Source: an uncultured Altererythrobacter sp. (GTDB lineage: Bacteria; Pseudomonadota; Alphaproteobacteria; Sphingomonadales; Sphingomonadaceae). From it: a stretch of 19,386 nt of DNA. Where the stretch lies: NCBI GenBank assembly GCA_938009055.1, contig CALLIO010000037.1, positions 1 to 19,386 of the forward strand, in the 5' to 3' direction. The position numbers were made by a program, and so were the translations under genes. Position 1 is the first letter of the stretch. Each line of letters begins with the position of its first letter. The notes under the pieces are model-generated. The model was not told where the DNA came from. It ran no database searches and was given only the letters and a program-made list of their open reading frames with translations. Shown here piece after piece: positions 1-8,187 of the stretch.

Positions 1-2502
1 ACCAAATCGCCGCAAACCGCCTGGCGAGATAAACGACCCGCCAAATTCGATCGCCGGGATCACCTCGTTGAGATAGCGCTCATTGGTGAGGTTGTCAGCG
101 AAGACCGAAATGGTCACCACATCATACTCGATGCCGATACGTGCATCGAGCACTGAGAACTCATCGCGCTGGGTGATCGAATAATCCGCATCACCAACGA
201 AGGCCGGAAGCGCCAGCGCAGAGCCGGGCAGCAGGCCGCTGAACAAAGTCGGGCTGGTGTCATCCTGAACTGTATGGAACCAAGTTGGCCCCGTAATGCG
301 GTAGTCAGCGCGCGCGATGAAATTGATGTCATTGGTGATCGGCAGGTCGAGCTGCGTCCCAAGATTGATCGTGTAATCAGCGGTATAGGGCGATTCATTG
401 CCCACCGTGACCGGACGCGAAGAGTTCGCCTTGATCTCGCTTTCCGTCACGTTGACGGAGCCAAAAACGCTCCAGCCATCAACAATCTCGGCGTTGAGAT
501 TGAACTCGCCGCCATAGACTTCGACTTCATCAATATTGGAGACGACGCGGAGCAAGCCGAAGGAGCCAACGAAGAATTCGAAGAATTGCATATCGTCGAT
601 TGTGGTGTGGTAGCCGGCAAGGTCGAAGGTGATCCGATTGTCGAGCAGACTGCCTTTTAGCCCCACTTCGAAAGCGCTTGACGTTTCCTTACGGAACACA
701 TCCTCGATCAGCACATTGGTGCCAATGAACTGGTTGAAATTCTGGTCAACGACCGCAGCAGAACCCTGATTGTTGAAGCCACCAGACTTAAACCCAATAC
801 CCCAGTTGGCGTAGAAATTGATGTCGTCGCTCAGCGCATAACGCAGCGAAATCTTGGGCTGTATCTGCGAGAAGCTTTCTGACTGATCAGGGATCGCACC
901 GAATGCTTGGCCCGGATTAATCGGCGCGCCAGTGATTGGATCGGCCACGACCGGAACAAGGTTCGACACGCTACGATCTTCAATATCGTAACGCACGGCG
1001 GCACTTAACGTTAAGCTATCGCTTGCCTCAAACTCGGCAGAACCGAAGACGGCATATACATCTGTCGAGAAGTCATCGTTGTAGAGCAAGGTGGTCGGGT
1101 TGGAGGAGCCGGGAGCATTGTAAAGCTCGCGGCTGACACCATTGCCCAGATCGGCACCCAGACTGACGCCGGTCTCGCGATCAATGTGGAGGTAATATGC
1201 ACCGACCTGCCATTGCAGCGGCGAGCCATTGTCTGAAGCAAGCCGAACTTCTGCGCTAAAATCACTCTGCTCGCGGATCTGAAGCTGCGTGCCATCACAA
1301 GTTGTCGGGCTGTATGGCCCGAAGGTCGAGCCGTTCACCGGATCGAAAATGAAGGGCACCGGCGTTGCTCCGATAAAACCGGGCGCATTCACCGGGAAAC
1401 CGGTCAGGGCTGCGGTTGTTCCAAAGCAACTATTCGATGCAGCGACTGAGTCAGGTGTCGCGCCGGGGAAGGTGAAGCGCGCAAAATCAGCGCTGGTTCC
1501 ATCGGCCGTCAGCAATTGATCGACATCGCTGTAGAGCGCCCATGCGGTCAGCACCAAGCCATCGAGCTCATGTTCGATCTTGGCAGATACTTCAAAGGTT
1601 TTCTGCTCATTGGTCGGGCGAATGTTGGAGTAGAAGTTGAAGGGGTGCTCGTTCACATCTTCGAAGAATGCAGGATTGGCTCCAGCGAAATTCGGCAGGT
1701 GGAATGTCGCGTTAAAATTGATCGAAGCGCCGGACAAATCCGCATATCTTGCTTTCACATCCAGCTCTGTCGCATCGCCCAATTGCGCCAAGAAGCGCCC
1801 GTCGACGGACCAGATTTCTTGATCGTCAATCGTGTTCGAACCGAGAAAATCATTGCGATAGAAGCCGTCAGTCGTCGAATAATTGCCCGACAATACGATG
1901 CCGGCACTATCGCCAAGCGGGGCCGCGATATAGCCGCTGGCCGAACGAGTGTCGTCTTCCGCAACGGTGATGCGCAGCCCGCCTTCGACAAAGTCGCTGG
2001 GCTTCAATGTCTGAATGACAATTGCACCAGCCGCAGCATTGCGGCCATAGAGCGCGCCCTGTGGCCCTTTTAGAATTTCGATCTGGCGCAGTGTGCCTTG
2101 ATCCTGATTGAGCTGGGCAGTGTTGGTTTTAAGGATGCCATCAACAACAAGCGCCACAGAACTTTCCGCATCGCGTGCGCCGTTGATACCGCGGATATTG
2201 ATCTGAGTGTCACCTGCCTCAGCCGTGCCGGAAACAATGGTGACGCCTGGCGTCAGCTGCACAAATTCGTCGGCGCGCTCAATGCCGGTTTTCTCCAGCG
2301 TGTCGGCTGACAGAACCGTAACCGATGCTGGCACTTCGGCCAGAGTTTCACTCTGACGGCGCGCGGTGACGATGATCGCATTGCCTTCACTGGCGCCTTC
2401 TTCCGCAGCAGCGTCGGCTGTTTGTGCAAAGGCAGGCGCTGCCCCCAAAGAGAGAAGGACACTTGATCCCAAGAGGAAAGCTTTGGTCGAGCGGTTCATC
2501 AT
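1..2502 (-). CDS. TonB-dependent outer-membrane receptor, 3' end cut by window
   Basis: An open frame of 834 codons runs from ATG at 2502 to the window edge without a stop. It is a TonB-dependent receptor of the outer membrane that should import a scarce organic ligand using TonB energy. Residues 1-26 form a signal peptide (basic start, hydrophobic stretch, PAFA|Q cleavage). A TonB box (AIIVTAR) lies at about 42-48. The plug includes GINGARDAESSVALVVDG and ILKGPQGALYGRNAAAGAI. The rest is beta-barrel with FADNLTNERYL near the end, and the last visible residues (LRRFG) suggest that fewer than ten residues are missing. Cysteines 359 and 402 flank what is probably one external loop and could form a disulfide. 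Two ATGs occur in tandem (2502 and 2499); GGAG lies 6 bases before the first. It diverges from the GntR gene and shares an intergenic operator with it, which suggests regulation by that protein. The ligand is unknown. Confidence 0.93.
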   Translation of the reverse strand, partial: MMNRSTKAFLLGSSVLLSLGAAPAFAQTADAAAEEGASEGNAIIVTARRQSETLAEVPASVTVLSADTLEKTGIERADEFVQLTPGVTIVSGTAEAGDTQINIRGINGARDAESSVALVVDGILKTNTAQLNQDQGTLRQIEILKGPQGALYGRNAAAGAIVIQTLKPSDFVEGGLRITVAEDDTRSASGYIAAPLGDSAGIVLSGNYSTTDGFYRNDFLGSNTIDDQEIWSVDGRFLAQLGDATELDVKARYADLSGASINFNATFHLPNFAGANPAFFEDVNEHPFNFYSNIRPTNEQKTFEVSAKIEHELDGLVLTAWALYSDVDQLLTADGTSADFARFTFPGATPDSVAASNSCFGTTAALTGFPVNAPGFIGATPVPFIFDPVNGSTFGPYSPTTCDGTQLQIREQSDFSAEVRLASDNGSPLQWQVGAYYLHIDRETGVSLGADLGNGVSRELYNAPGSSNPTTLLYNDDFSTDVYAVFGSAEFEASDSLTLSAAVRYDIEDRSVSNLVPVVADPITGAPINPGQAFGAIPDQSESFSQIQPKISLRYALSDDINFYANWGIGFKSGGFNNQGSAAVVDQNFNQFIGTNVLIEDVFRKETSSAFEVGLKGSLLDNRITFDLAGYHTTIDDMQFFEFFVGSFGLLRVVSNIDEVEVYGGEFNLNAEIVDGWSVFGSVNVTESEIKANSSRPVTVGNESPYTADYTINLGTQLDLPITNDINFIARADYRITGPTWFHTVQDDTSPTLFSGLLPGSALALPAFVGDADYSITQRDEFSVLDARIGIEYDVVTISVFADNLTNERYLNEVIPAIEFGGSFISPGGLRRFG

Positions 2503-2567
2503 TAGAAACTCCAAAAAATAGCACGTAAGTTCGCTGTGCGGATATTCTCATGTTGCGATCCGCGGTC

Positions 2568-2585
2568 CATATTGTATACAAAATG
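2568..2585. promoter_or_regulatory. Palindromic operator (TTGTATACAA core) between receptor and GntR genes
   Basis: The perfect 10-bp palindrome TTGTATACAA is at 2572-2581. It extends to an 18-bp palindrome, CATATTGTATACAAAATG, with a single mismatched base pair. It overlaps a plausible -10 box (TATACA, 2575-2580; TTGCGA at 2553-2558, 16-bp spacer) for the GntR gene. It also lies next to a possible -35 (TTGACG on the minus strand, 2595-2590) for the divergent receptor. GTATAC-centred palindromes fit operators of FCD-type GntR proteins, so autoregulation plus control of the receptor is inferred. Confidence 0.6.
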
Positions 2586-2611
2586 CATTCGTCAAGCTCT
2601 GCGAAGGATAT

Positions 2612-3292
2612 ATGTCAAAAGCGTCCGACTCTGCATATGCCACCATACGGGAGATGATTGTCTCCGGTGCGTTGGCGCCTGGCGATCCCGTAAGGGAGGA
2701 GGCGCTGGCCGAAATTTGCGGAGTATCGCGAACACCGATTCGCGAAGCGATGCGCCGGTTGGAAAGCGATATGCTGATCCAGCGCAGCGAATCGCAGCGC
2801 AGCTTTGTCAGCGAATGGTCGCTCGATGATATCGAGGATGCGTATGAGTTGAGGGCGCTGCTTGAAGGGGTTGCTGCGCACCGCGCTTGCAAGGTCATTA
2901 CAGGCGAACAAGTCGCCGAGCTCAAGGCGATCAATGCTCGTTTGGGCCAAGCCATTGCAAGGCAACCCGCTGATATTGAAGGTTTCTTGGCGGCCAACCG
3001 CGATTTCCACGCCTTGATCTTGTCCGTTGTAGGCTCGGCGCGGCTTGAAGCCTTGCTGCAGTCTTTGATCGAGGCGCCCATCGTTTGGCGGACCGCGCAT
3101 CATTACAGCGAGGATGAGCTTGGGCGTTCGCATCACGAACATGAAGAGCTGATCGCAGCCTTTGACCGCGGGGATGAGAATTGGGCGACCACCATCATGG
3201 AAGGGCACATCCGCCGTGCGTTCCATGTTTACGCTGATGCGCATCGGTCGCTCACCGGGTTTGACGATGAACTCGTGAAGCGGAGCGCTTAG
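2612..3292 (+). CDS. GntR-family regulator with FCD ligand-binding domain
   Basis: This 226-residue protein has an N-terminal winged helix-turn-helix of GntR type (about 5-70; recognition-helix region EEALAEICGVSRTPIREAMR followed by the wing) and a C-terminal all-helical FCD domain (about 75-210). The FCD metal/ligand-site pattern is present: N129 and H133 in NRDFH, H177 in HHEHEEL, and H199 in EGHIRRA. Members of this subfamily usually sense small carboxylic acids or acyl compounds and repress nearby catabolic genes. The ATG at 2612 is preceded by AAGGA at 2604-2608. The gene heads an operon: only 4 bases separate its stop from the ATG of the lyase gene. A palindrome lies in its promoter and a partial copy lies at the lyase start codon. 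The regulator is therefore probably local and relieved by a pathway substrate or intermediate. Family assignment is firm; the inducer is unknown. Confidence 0.93.
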   Translation: MSKASDSAYATIREMIVSGALAPGDPVREEALAEICGVSRTPIREAMRRLESDMLIQRSESQRSFVSEWSLDDIEDAYELRALLEGVAAHRACKVITGEQVAELKAINARLGQAIARQPADIEGFLAANRDFHALILSVVGSARLEALLQSLIEAPIVWRTAHHYSEDELGRSHHEHEELIAAFDRGDENWATTIMEGHIRRAFHVYADAHRSLTGFDDELVKRSA

Positions 3293-3294
3293 TA

Positions 3295-3308
3295 AAATGT
3301 ATACAAAA
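3295..3308. promoter_or_regulatory. Second GntR-type operator half-copy over the lyase start codon
   Basis: The 8-bp palindrome TGTATACA (3298-3305) overlaps the ATG at 3297-3299. Together with its right flank it shares the 11-base string TGTATACAAAA with the operator upstream of the GntR gene. The outer palindrome arms are not conserved. It may be an internal operator, or partly an accident of the Met-Tyr-Thr coding sequence. Confidence 0.4.
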
Positions 3309-4229
3309 CCTGTCGAAATTGTTGAGGTGAGCCCGCGCGATGGTCTGCAAAACGAGCAGATCGCGGTCAGCACGCAAGATAAGCTTGCGCTGATTGCGCG
3401 CGCGATTGATTGCGGTGCCCAGCGGATCGAGGTGACGAGTTTCGTCAATCCCAAAGCGGTGCCGCAAATGGCGGATGCCGATGCCGTTGCCGCGGGGCTG
3501 CCGCAGCGCGATGATGTGACCTATATCGGCCTGGTCATGAACCGCCGCGGCGCAGATCGGGCTCTTGCAACTGGGCGGATCGATCAATTGGGGGCAGTAT
3601 CGGTCGCAACCGATAGCTTCGCGATGCGCAATCAGGGGCAAACGAGCGACGGCTCTGTCGAAGCTGCCAAAGAGATTATCGAAGCGGCGAAGGCGGCGGG
3701 CAAGACGGCTCAAGCCACAATCGCGGCGAGTTTCGGTTGTCCGTTCGAAGGCGAAGTGGCTGAAGAGCGCATCGTCGCAATGGCGACTTCTATTGCAGAG
3801 GCGGGGCCGGTCGAGATCGCGCTGGCTGACACAATCGGCGTGGCCAATCCCGCTCATGTCGCAAGTCTCATCTCAAAGATCCGCGAGGCAGTTCCGCAAT
3901 TGCCCGTTCGCATCCATTTGCACAATACGCGCGGAACGGGGCTCGCCAATGTTTGGGCCGCGATTGGCGCAGGCGCGGCCACAATCGATGCGTCGATTGG
4001 TGGATTGGGCGGCTGCCCCTTTGCCCCGGGCGCTGCGGGCAATGTTGCCACGGAAGATGTTCAATACATGCTCGAAAGAGCTGGAATCGACACAGGGTTG
4101 GAGCTTGACGCTCTGATCGAAACCAACCGCTGGCTGACCGGCGTGATGGATAAGGAATTGCCCGCGATGGTGGGTAAGGCAGGCGGTTTTCCAAAGCCTG
4201 CTGACAAAGAAGAAAAGGATGCTGCCTGA
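3297..4229 (+). CDS. HMG-CoA-lyase-like C-C lyase (DRE-TIM metallolyase)
   Basis: This 310-residue TIM-barrel enzyme belongs to the HMGL-like family. Those enzymes use a divalent metal to cleave 3-hydroxy-3-methylglutaryl-CoA, or related tertiary 3-hydroxyacyl-CoAs, by retro-Claisen reaction. Visible motifs are SPRDGLQNE at 12-20 (catalytic R14, metal ligand D15), E44 in IEVTSFV, SFGCPFEG at 144-151, ADTIG at 176-180, metal histidines H206 and H208, and the signature loop GGLGGCPFAPGAAGN at 234-248 (C239, N248). The loop after the metal histidines reads HLHNTRG instead of the HCHDTYG of classical HMG-CoA lyases, so the substrate may be a variant. Start ATG 3297 follows GGAG at 3282-3285. The stop overlaps the next start as TGATG, so translation is probably coupled to hyuA. 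The role is probably late C-C cleavage of a CoA thioester made by the CoA-transferase in the same operon. Confidence 0.9.
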   Translation: MYTKPVEIVEVSPRDGLQNEQIAVSTQDKLALIARAIDCGAQRIEVTSFVNPKAVPQMADADAVAAGLPQRDDVTYIGLVMNRRGADRALATGRIDQLGAVSVATDSFAMRNQGQTSDGSVEAAKEIIEAAKAAGKTAQATIAASFGCPFEGEVAEERIVAMATSIAEAGPVEIALADTIGVANPAHVASLISKIREAVPQLPVRIHLHNTRGTGLANVWAAIGAGAATIDASIGGLGGCPFAPGAAGNVATEDVQYMLERAGIDTGLELDALIETNRWLTGVMDKELPAMVGKAGGFPKPADKEEKDAA

Positions 4230-6280
4230 TGCGTTATCGTTTGGGGGTGGATGTCGGAGGGACATTCACCGATCTGCTATTGTTCGACAATGAAACCGGC
4301 GCGTTTTGGCGGCACAAGACGCCGTCGACGCCGCATGACAGCTCCGAAGGTATCCTCAATGGGGTTACAGCTATCACCGAGCAAGCCGGTGTTGATCCCG
4401 GCGCTATCGAGTTCTTTCTCCACGGCACGACTGTTGCGACCAATGCCGTCTTGGAAGGCAAGGGCGCACGGGTCGGTCTAATCACGACCGAAGGTTATCG
4501 CGACATTATGCAGATCGCGCGCAGTTTTGTGCCCGGCGGTCTTGCGGCTTGGATCGTTTGGCCCAAACCGCAGCCACTCGCAGCGCTAGAGGACACGTTG
4601 ACGGTCAAGGGTCGGATCGGCGCAGATGGCGCGGAAGTGCGCCCGCTTGATGAAGCGCAGGTTCGTGAAGTGCTTGAGCAGCTCAAGGCGCAAGGTGTGG
4701 AAGCGATCACCGTCAGCCTCATCAATGCCTATGTGAACGGTGAGCATGAGGCGCGGATCGGTGCCATCGCCAAGGATGTGTTTGGCGAAGATGTTCCGGT
4801 GTCGCTCAGCCATGAAGTGCTTCCCGAAATGCAGGAATATGAGCGTACGCTCTCCACCGTTGCCAATGCGGCGGTGCGGCCGGTGGTTGGCAATTACATC
4901 TCGAACCTGCGCGACAAGTTGAAGGATGCTGGGGTCACCGGCAAACTTTCGCTGCTGCGCTCTGACGGCGGATTGATGAGCAGTCAGAAGGCAGAAGAGC
5001 ATCCGGTCAATATTTTGATGTCCGGTCCTGCTGGCGGTGTGACCGGCGCGCTTTGGGTGGCCAAGAATGCCGGCCTCAAGAATATTCTGACGCTGGATGT
5101 TGGCGGCACATCAACCGATGTGGCACTGATTGAAAATCTTGAACCACGCCGTGTTCGCACGACCGAGGTCGGGCATTTGTCGGTTCGCGCGTCTTCCCTC
5201 GATGTAAAGACGGTGGGTGCAGGCGGCGGCTCAATTGCCCACGTGCCAGAGCTCACCAAGGCTTTGCGGGTTGGTCCAGAAAGCGCAGGAGCTGTTCCTG
5301 GCCCCGTGGCTTATGGGAAAGGCGGCGAAGTGCCGACCGTGACCGATGCCAATGTTGTGCTTGGCTATCTGCCCGAAGATTTGCTGGGCGGATCGTTCCA
5401 GCTCGACCGTGAAGGCGCGAAAAAGGCCGTGCAAACGGTTGCCGATGCGCTGGGCGTTGGCTTGATGGAAGCGGCCCGCGGCATCATTGATATCGTCAAT
5501 GAGAATATGTTTGGCGCTTTGCGGATGATCAGCGTTCAGCAAGGTTATGACCCACGCGAATTTGCGCTGATGGGCTTTGGCGGAGCAGGACCTTTGCATG
5601 TGAACGCTGTGGCGAAATTGATGGGCAGCTGGCCTGCCGTCTCACCCGTTTCCCCTGGCGTGCTGTGTGCCCTGGGCGATGCAACCACGCGTATGCGGAC
5701 AGAGACAGCGCGCAGCTTCAGCAAGCTGGCCACCGAAACCGACGTAGGCGATCTTGTCGCTCTGCTCGATGAAATGGCGGCGCAAACATGCGCTGAGCTG
5801 GAAGCCGATGGTATTCCTTCTTCCAGCATTGTCAGCGAGTTCGAAGTGGATGTGCGCTATGCCGGTCAAGCCTTTGAAGTGCCGCTGACTATCGATCAGG
5901 CGACATTAAAAGCTCAAGGAATCGAAGGCATATTGCAGCGCTTTGATGATGAGCATCGCCGCTTGTTTACCTTCAACATGGATACGCCGCACGAGATCGT
6001 GAACCTGCGTGCTGTGGCGATGGGCGAAGCGTTGGAGCTTGACGCTGCTGAGCTTGAAAAAGGTGATGGTGATCCATCGGCTGCCAAGATTGGCGATCAC
6101 ACTCTGTGGATGGATGGAAAAGAGCAGGCTGCGGTCATCTATGATCGCGGCAGGCTGAGGCAGGGCGATACGATACCCGGCCCCGCCATCATCACTGAAA
6201 TGGATTCGACCACCCTGGTCGAAAGCGATTGCGTCGCCACCATCGACGCTGTCGGCAACATCCTCATCAACCCAGCTTAA
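4229..6280 (+). CDS. hyuA: Hydantoinase A / oxoprolinase / acetone-carboxylase beta-type subunit
   Basis: This 683-residue protein is of the hydantoinase/oxoprolinase A type, the ATP-using subunit of enzymes that either open cyclic amides or imides (5-oxoproline, N-methylhydantoin) or carboxylate ketones (acetone and acetophenone carboxylases). The N-terminal phosphate loop DVGGTFTD is at 8-15, with HGTTVATNAVLEGKGA following at about 65-80. A second actin-like ATPase motif, DVGGTSTD, is at 290-297, GAGGGS is near 331, and FGGAGPLH is near 449. The length is normal for the family (about 680-720). It overlaps the upstream lyase by one base (TGATG) and lies 11 bases before hyuB, which indicates a co-translated pair. 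The chemistry cannot be decided from motifs. The operon partners (CoA-transferase, CoA-ester lyase) favour an acid-producing carboxylation or hydrolysis that feeds CoA metabolism. Confidence 0.92.
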   Translation: MRYRLGVDVGGTFTDLLLFDNETGAFWRHKTPSTPHDSSEGILNGVTAITEQAGVDPGAIEFFLHGTTVATNAVLEGKGARVGLITTEGYRDIMQIARSFVPGGLAAWIVWPKPQPLAALEDTLTVKGRIGADGAEVRPLDEAQVREVLEQLKAQGVEAITVSLINAYVNGEHEARIGAIAKDVFGEDVPVSLSHEVLPEMQEYERTLSTVANAAVRPVVGNYISNLRDKLKDAGVTGKLSLLRSDGGLMSSQKAEEHPVNILMSGPAGGVTGALWVAKNAGLKNILTLDVGGTSTDVALIENLEPRRVRTTEVGHLSVRASSLDVKTVGAGGGSIAHVPELTKALRVGPESAGAVPGPVAYGKGGEVPTVTDANVVLGYLPEDLLGGSFQLDREGAKKAVQTVADALGVGLMEAARGIIDIVNENMFGALRMISVQQGYDPREFALMGFGGAGPLHVNAVAKLMGSWPAVSPVSPGVLCALGDATTRMRTETARSFSKLATETDVGDLVALLDEMAAQTCAELEADGIPSSSIVSEFEVDVRYAGQAFEVPLTIDQATLKAQGIEGILQRFDDEHRRLFTFNMDTPHEIVNLRAVAMGEALELDAAELEKGDGDPSAAKIGDHTLWMDGKEQAAVIYDRGRLRQGDTIPGPAIITEMDSTTLVESDCVATIDAVGNILINPA

Positions 6281-6291
6281 GGAGAAGAGAC

Positions 6292-8187
6292 ATGCCAGCT
6301 GAAATCGTTGAAACAAACTCTACTCCGTTCAAGAAGCTCGATCTTGATCCGGTTACGCTCGACATTATCGAGAACGCACTTCGCAATGCGCGGATTGAAA
6401 TGGATGCGACACTTGTTCGCACCGCCATGTCGCCTGGCATTCGCGAACAGGGCGATGCCTTCCCGCTTATTGCCGATCCGGCAGGCAAGATGATTGTTGG
6501 CCAATTTGGCAGCTTCATTGATGGCTTTCTGAAAGGCTTTGAAGGCACGATTGAGGATGGGGACATGATCTTTTTGTCCGATCCCTATTCTTGCGAGGGG
6601 GCAATCAGTCACTCGAACGATTGGCTGGTCATGCTGCCCGTTTTCAAAGACGGTCGGCTGATCGCCTATACGGCAATGTTCGGCCACCAGTCCGATATCG
6701 GCGGCATGGTGCCCGGATCCATGCCAATTGAGGCCACGTCAATCTTCCAAGAAGGCGTGCGTATCCCGCCCGTCAAAATTTGGAAAAAGGGCGAATATAA
6801 TGACGATCTGATGAAGCTCGTCATGCATCAGACCCGCAAGCCGGATTGGTGCCAGGCTGATTTGAACGCGCTGATTGCAAGCTGCCGGGTTGCTTCGAAC
6901 CGTGTGATCGAAATGGCCGAGCGGTTTGGCGATGATGTCTATTTCTCTGCCACCCAAGAGCTGCTCGCGCGCAACCACCGTGCGATGAAAGCCCTGATCG
7001 GGCAGGCAATCCCTGAAGCGAAGGCAAGTTTCGAAGACTTCATCTGCGACGATGGCAAGGGCTATGGTCCATACAAGATCAAGTGCACCATGTGGCGCGA
7101 GGGCGAGAAGGTCATTCTCGACTTTGATGGCACCGACCCGCAATCGGCAGCCTCGATCAATTTCTACCTCAATGAAAACATGTTCAAGATGTTCTTCGGC
7201 ATCTACATGATCATGGTCTTCGACCCGCAGATCCTCTTTAACGATGGCTTCTACGATCTGATCGAAGTCCGCATCCCCGAAGGGTCCTTGCTCAAGCCGA
7301 AATTCCCTGCTGCCCTCTCCGGGCGCACCCATGCTTTGGGCCGTATCTTCGACATTTTGGGCGGATTGCTGGGACAGGGCACGCCTGAATTCCTGAATGC
7401 TGCTGGCTTCAGCTCCTCCCCCCATGTGTTCTATTCAGGTTGGGACAACCGGCCCGGCAAGGAACGCGAATGGTTCCAGCTGTTCCAGATCGGATTCGGC
7501 GGCATTCCCGGGCGCCCATTGGGCGATGGTCCGGATGGCCATTCGCTTTGGCCCGGTTTCACCAATGTCCCCAACGAGTTTCTCGAGCGTTATTTCCCGC
7601 TGCGGATCGAGCGTTATGAAACTGAACCGGATAGCGGCGGGGCAGGGCTCCACCGCGGCGGCAATGGCATCCACATGACCTATCGCTTCCTGGCTGATGG
7701 CGCGGTTGCGATCCACGATGATCGCTGGTTCGTTCCGCCTTGGGGTGTGAACGGCGGCCATCCGGGCAAACGTGCGACAAAAGTGCTCGAACGGCTGGAT
7801 GGCACGAGCGAGATTGTCGGCAATAAGGTCGAAGACGTTGAAGTGAAGGAAGGCGAGCAATTGCACTTCATCACTTGGGGCGGCGGCGGCTGGGGCGATC
7901 CGCTTGAACGTGACCCTGAAACGGTTGCGCTCGAAGTTCGCCAAGGTCTTGTGACGCTCGATGGCGCGCGCGCTTATGGCGTAGTCGTCAAGGATGACCA
8001 TAGCGTCGATACTGGCGCAACCGACGCTCTGCGGGCGGATATTAAAGCCAAACGCGGCGAGTTGTCCTTGTTCGATTATGGTCCTGGCATCGATGCGCTG
8101 CGGGCTGCTTGCGAGGAAGAAACCGGATTGCCAGCGCCCATTCAGCCGGTTTGGCATGACACGGAAACGGTTGAGGCTGCGGAATGA
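6292..8187 (+). CDS. hyuB: Hydantoinase B / oxoprolinase / acetone-carboxylase alpha-type subunit
   Basis: This 631-residue protein is the partner of the preceding HyuA. The start was set at ATG 6292 because GGAGAA (6281-6286) lies just upstream. A longer frame from TTG 6229 would overlap hyuA and encode an unnatural Arg/His-rich leader. Conserved HyuB features are visible: LDPVTLDIIENAL at 18-30, SDPY at 96-99, H107 and D110 (HSND), GHQSDIGGMVPGS at 131-143, and a C-terminal glycine-rich GGGGWGDP. H107, D110 and H132 have the same spacing as the metal ligands that I recall for the acetone carboxylase alpha subunit (H150, D153, H175), which supports a catalytic metal site. It overlaps the CoA-transferase start by ATGA. 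No small gamma subunit like that of acetone carboxylase is nearby. Reaction and substrate are unknown. Confidence 0.92.
   Translation: MPAEIVETNSTPFKKLDLDPVTLDIIENALRNARIEMDATLVRTAMSPGIREQGDAFPLIADPAGKMIVGQFGSFIDGFLKGFEGTIEDGDMIFLSDPYSCEGAISHSNDWLVMLPVFKDGRLIAYTAMFGHQSDIGGMVPGSMPIEATSIFQEGVRIPPVKIWKKGEYNDDLMKLVMHQTRKPDWCQADLNALIASCRVASNRVIEMAERFGDDVYFSATQELLARNHRAMKALIGQAIPEAKASFEDFICDDGKGYGPYKIKCTMWREGEKVILDFDGTDPQSAASINFYLNENMFKMFFGIYMIMVFDPQILFNDGFYDLIEVRIPEGSLLKPKFPAALSGRTHALGRIFDILGGLLGQGTPEFLNAAGFSSSPHVFYSGWDNRPGKEREWFQLFQIGFGGIPGRPLGDGPDGHSLWPGFTNVPNEFLERYFPLRIERYETEPDSGGAGLHRGGNGIHMTYRFLADGAVAIHDDRWFVPPWGVNGGHPGKRATKVLERLDGTSEIVGNKVEDVEVKEGEQLHFITWGGGGWGDPLERDPETVALEVRQGLVTLDGARAYGVVVKDDHSVDTGATDALRADIKAKRGELSLFDYGPGIDALRAACEEETGLPAPIQPVWHDTETVEAAE

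Noticed and set aside
1516..2073. 185-codon plus-strand frame inside the left receptor
   Set aside because: It lies antisense, in codon register, to a receptor with continuous TonB-receptor motifs, and has no ribosome site or family features.
2538..2563. GCGGAT/ATCCGC inverted repeat in the left divergent region
   Set aside because: Arms of 6 bp with a 14-base spacer are easily found by chance, and it does not match the other operators. It is kept only as background.
2615..3454. 279-codon open frame on the minus strand opposite the GntR gene
   Set aside because: It is a mirror of the GntR and lyase coding frames, with a composition unlike a real protein and no family motif. The plus-strand genes have clear domains.
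6229..6291. Longer hyuB start at TTG 6229
   Set aside because: The extra 21 residues are Arg/His-rich and read through the end of hyuA. ATG 6292 has a strong GGAGAA site.
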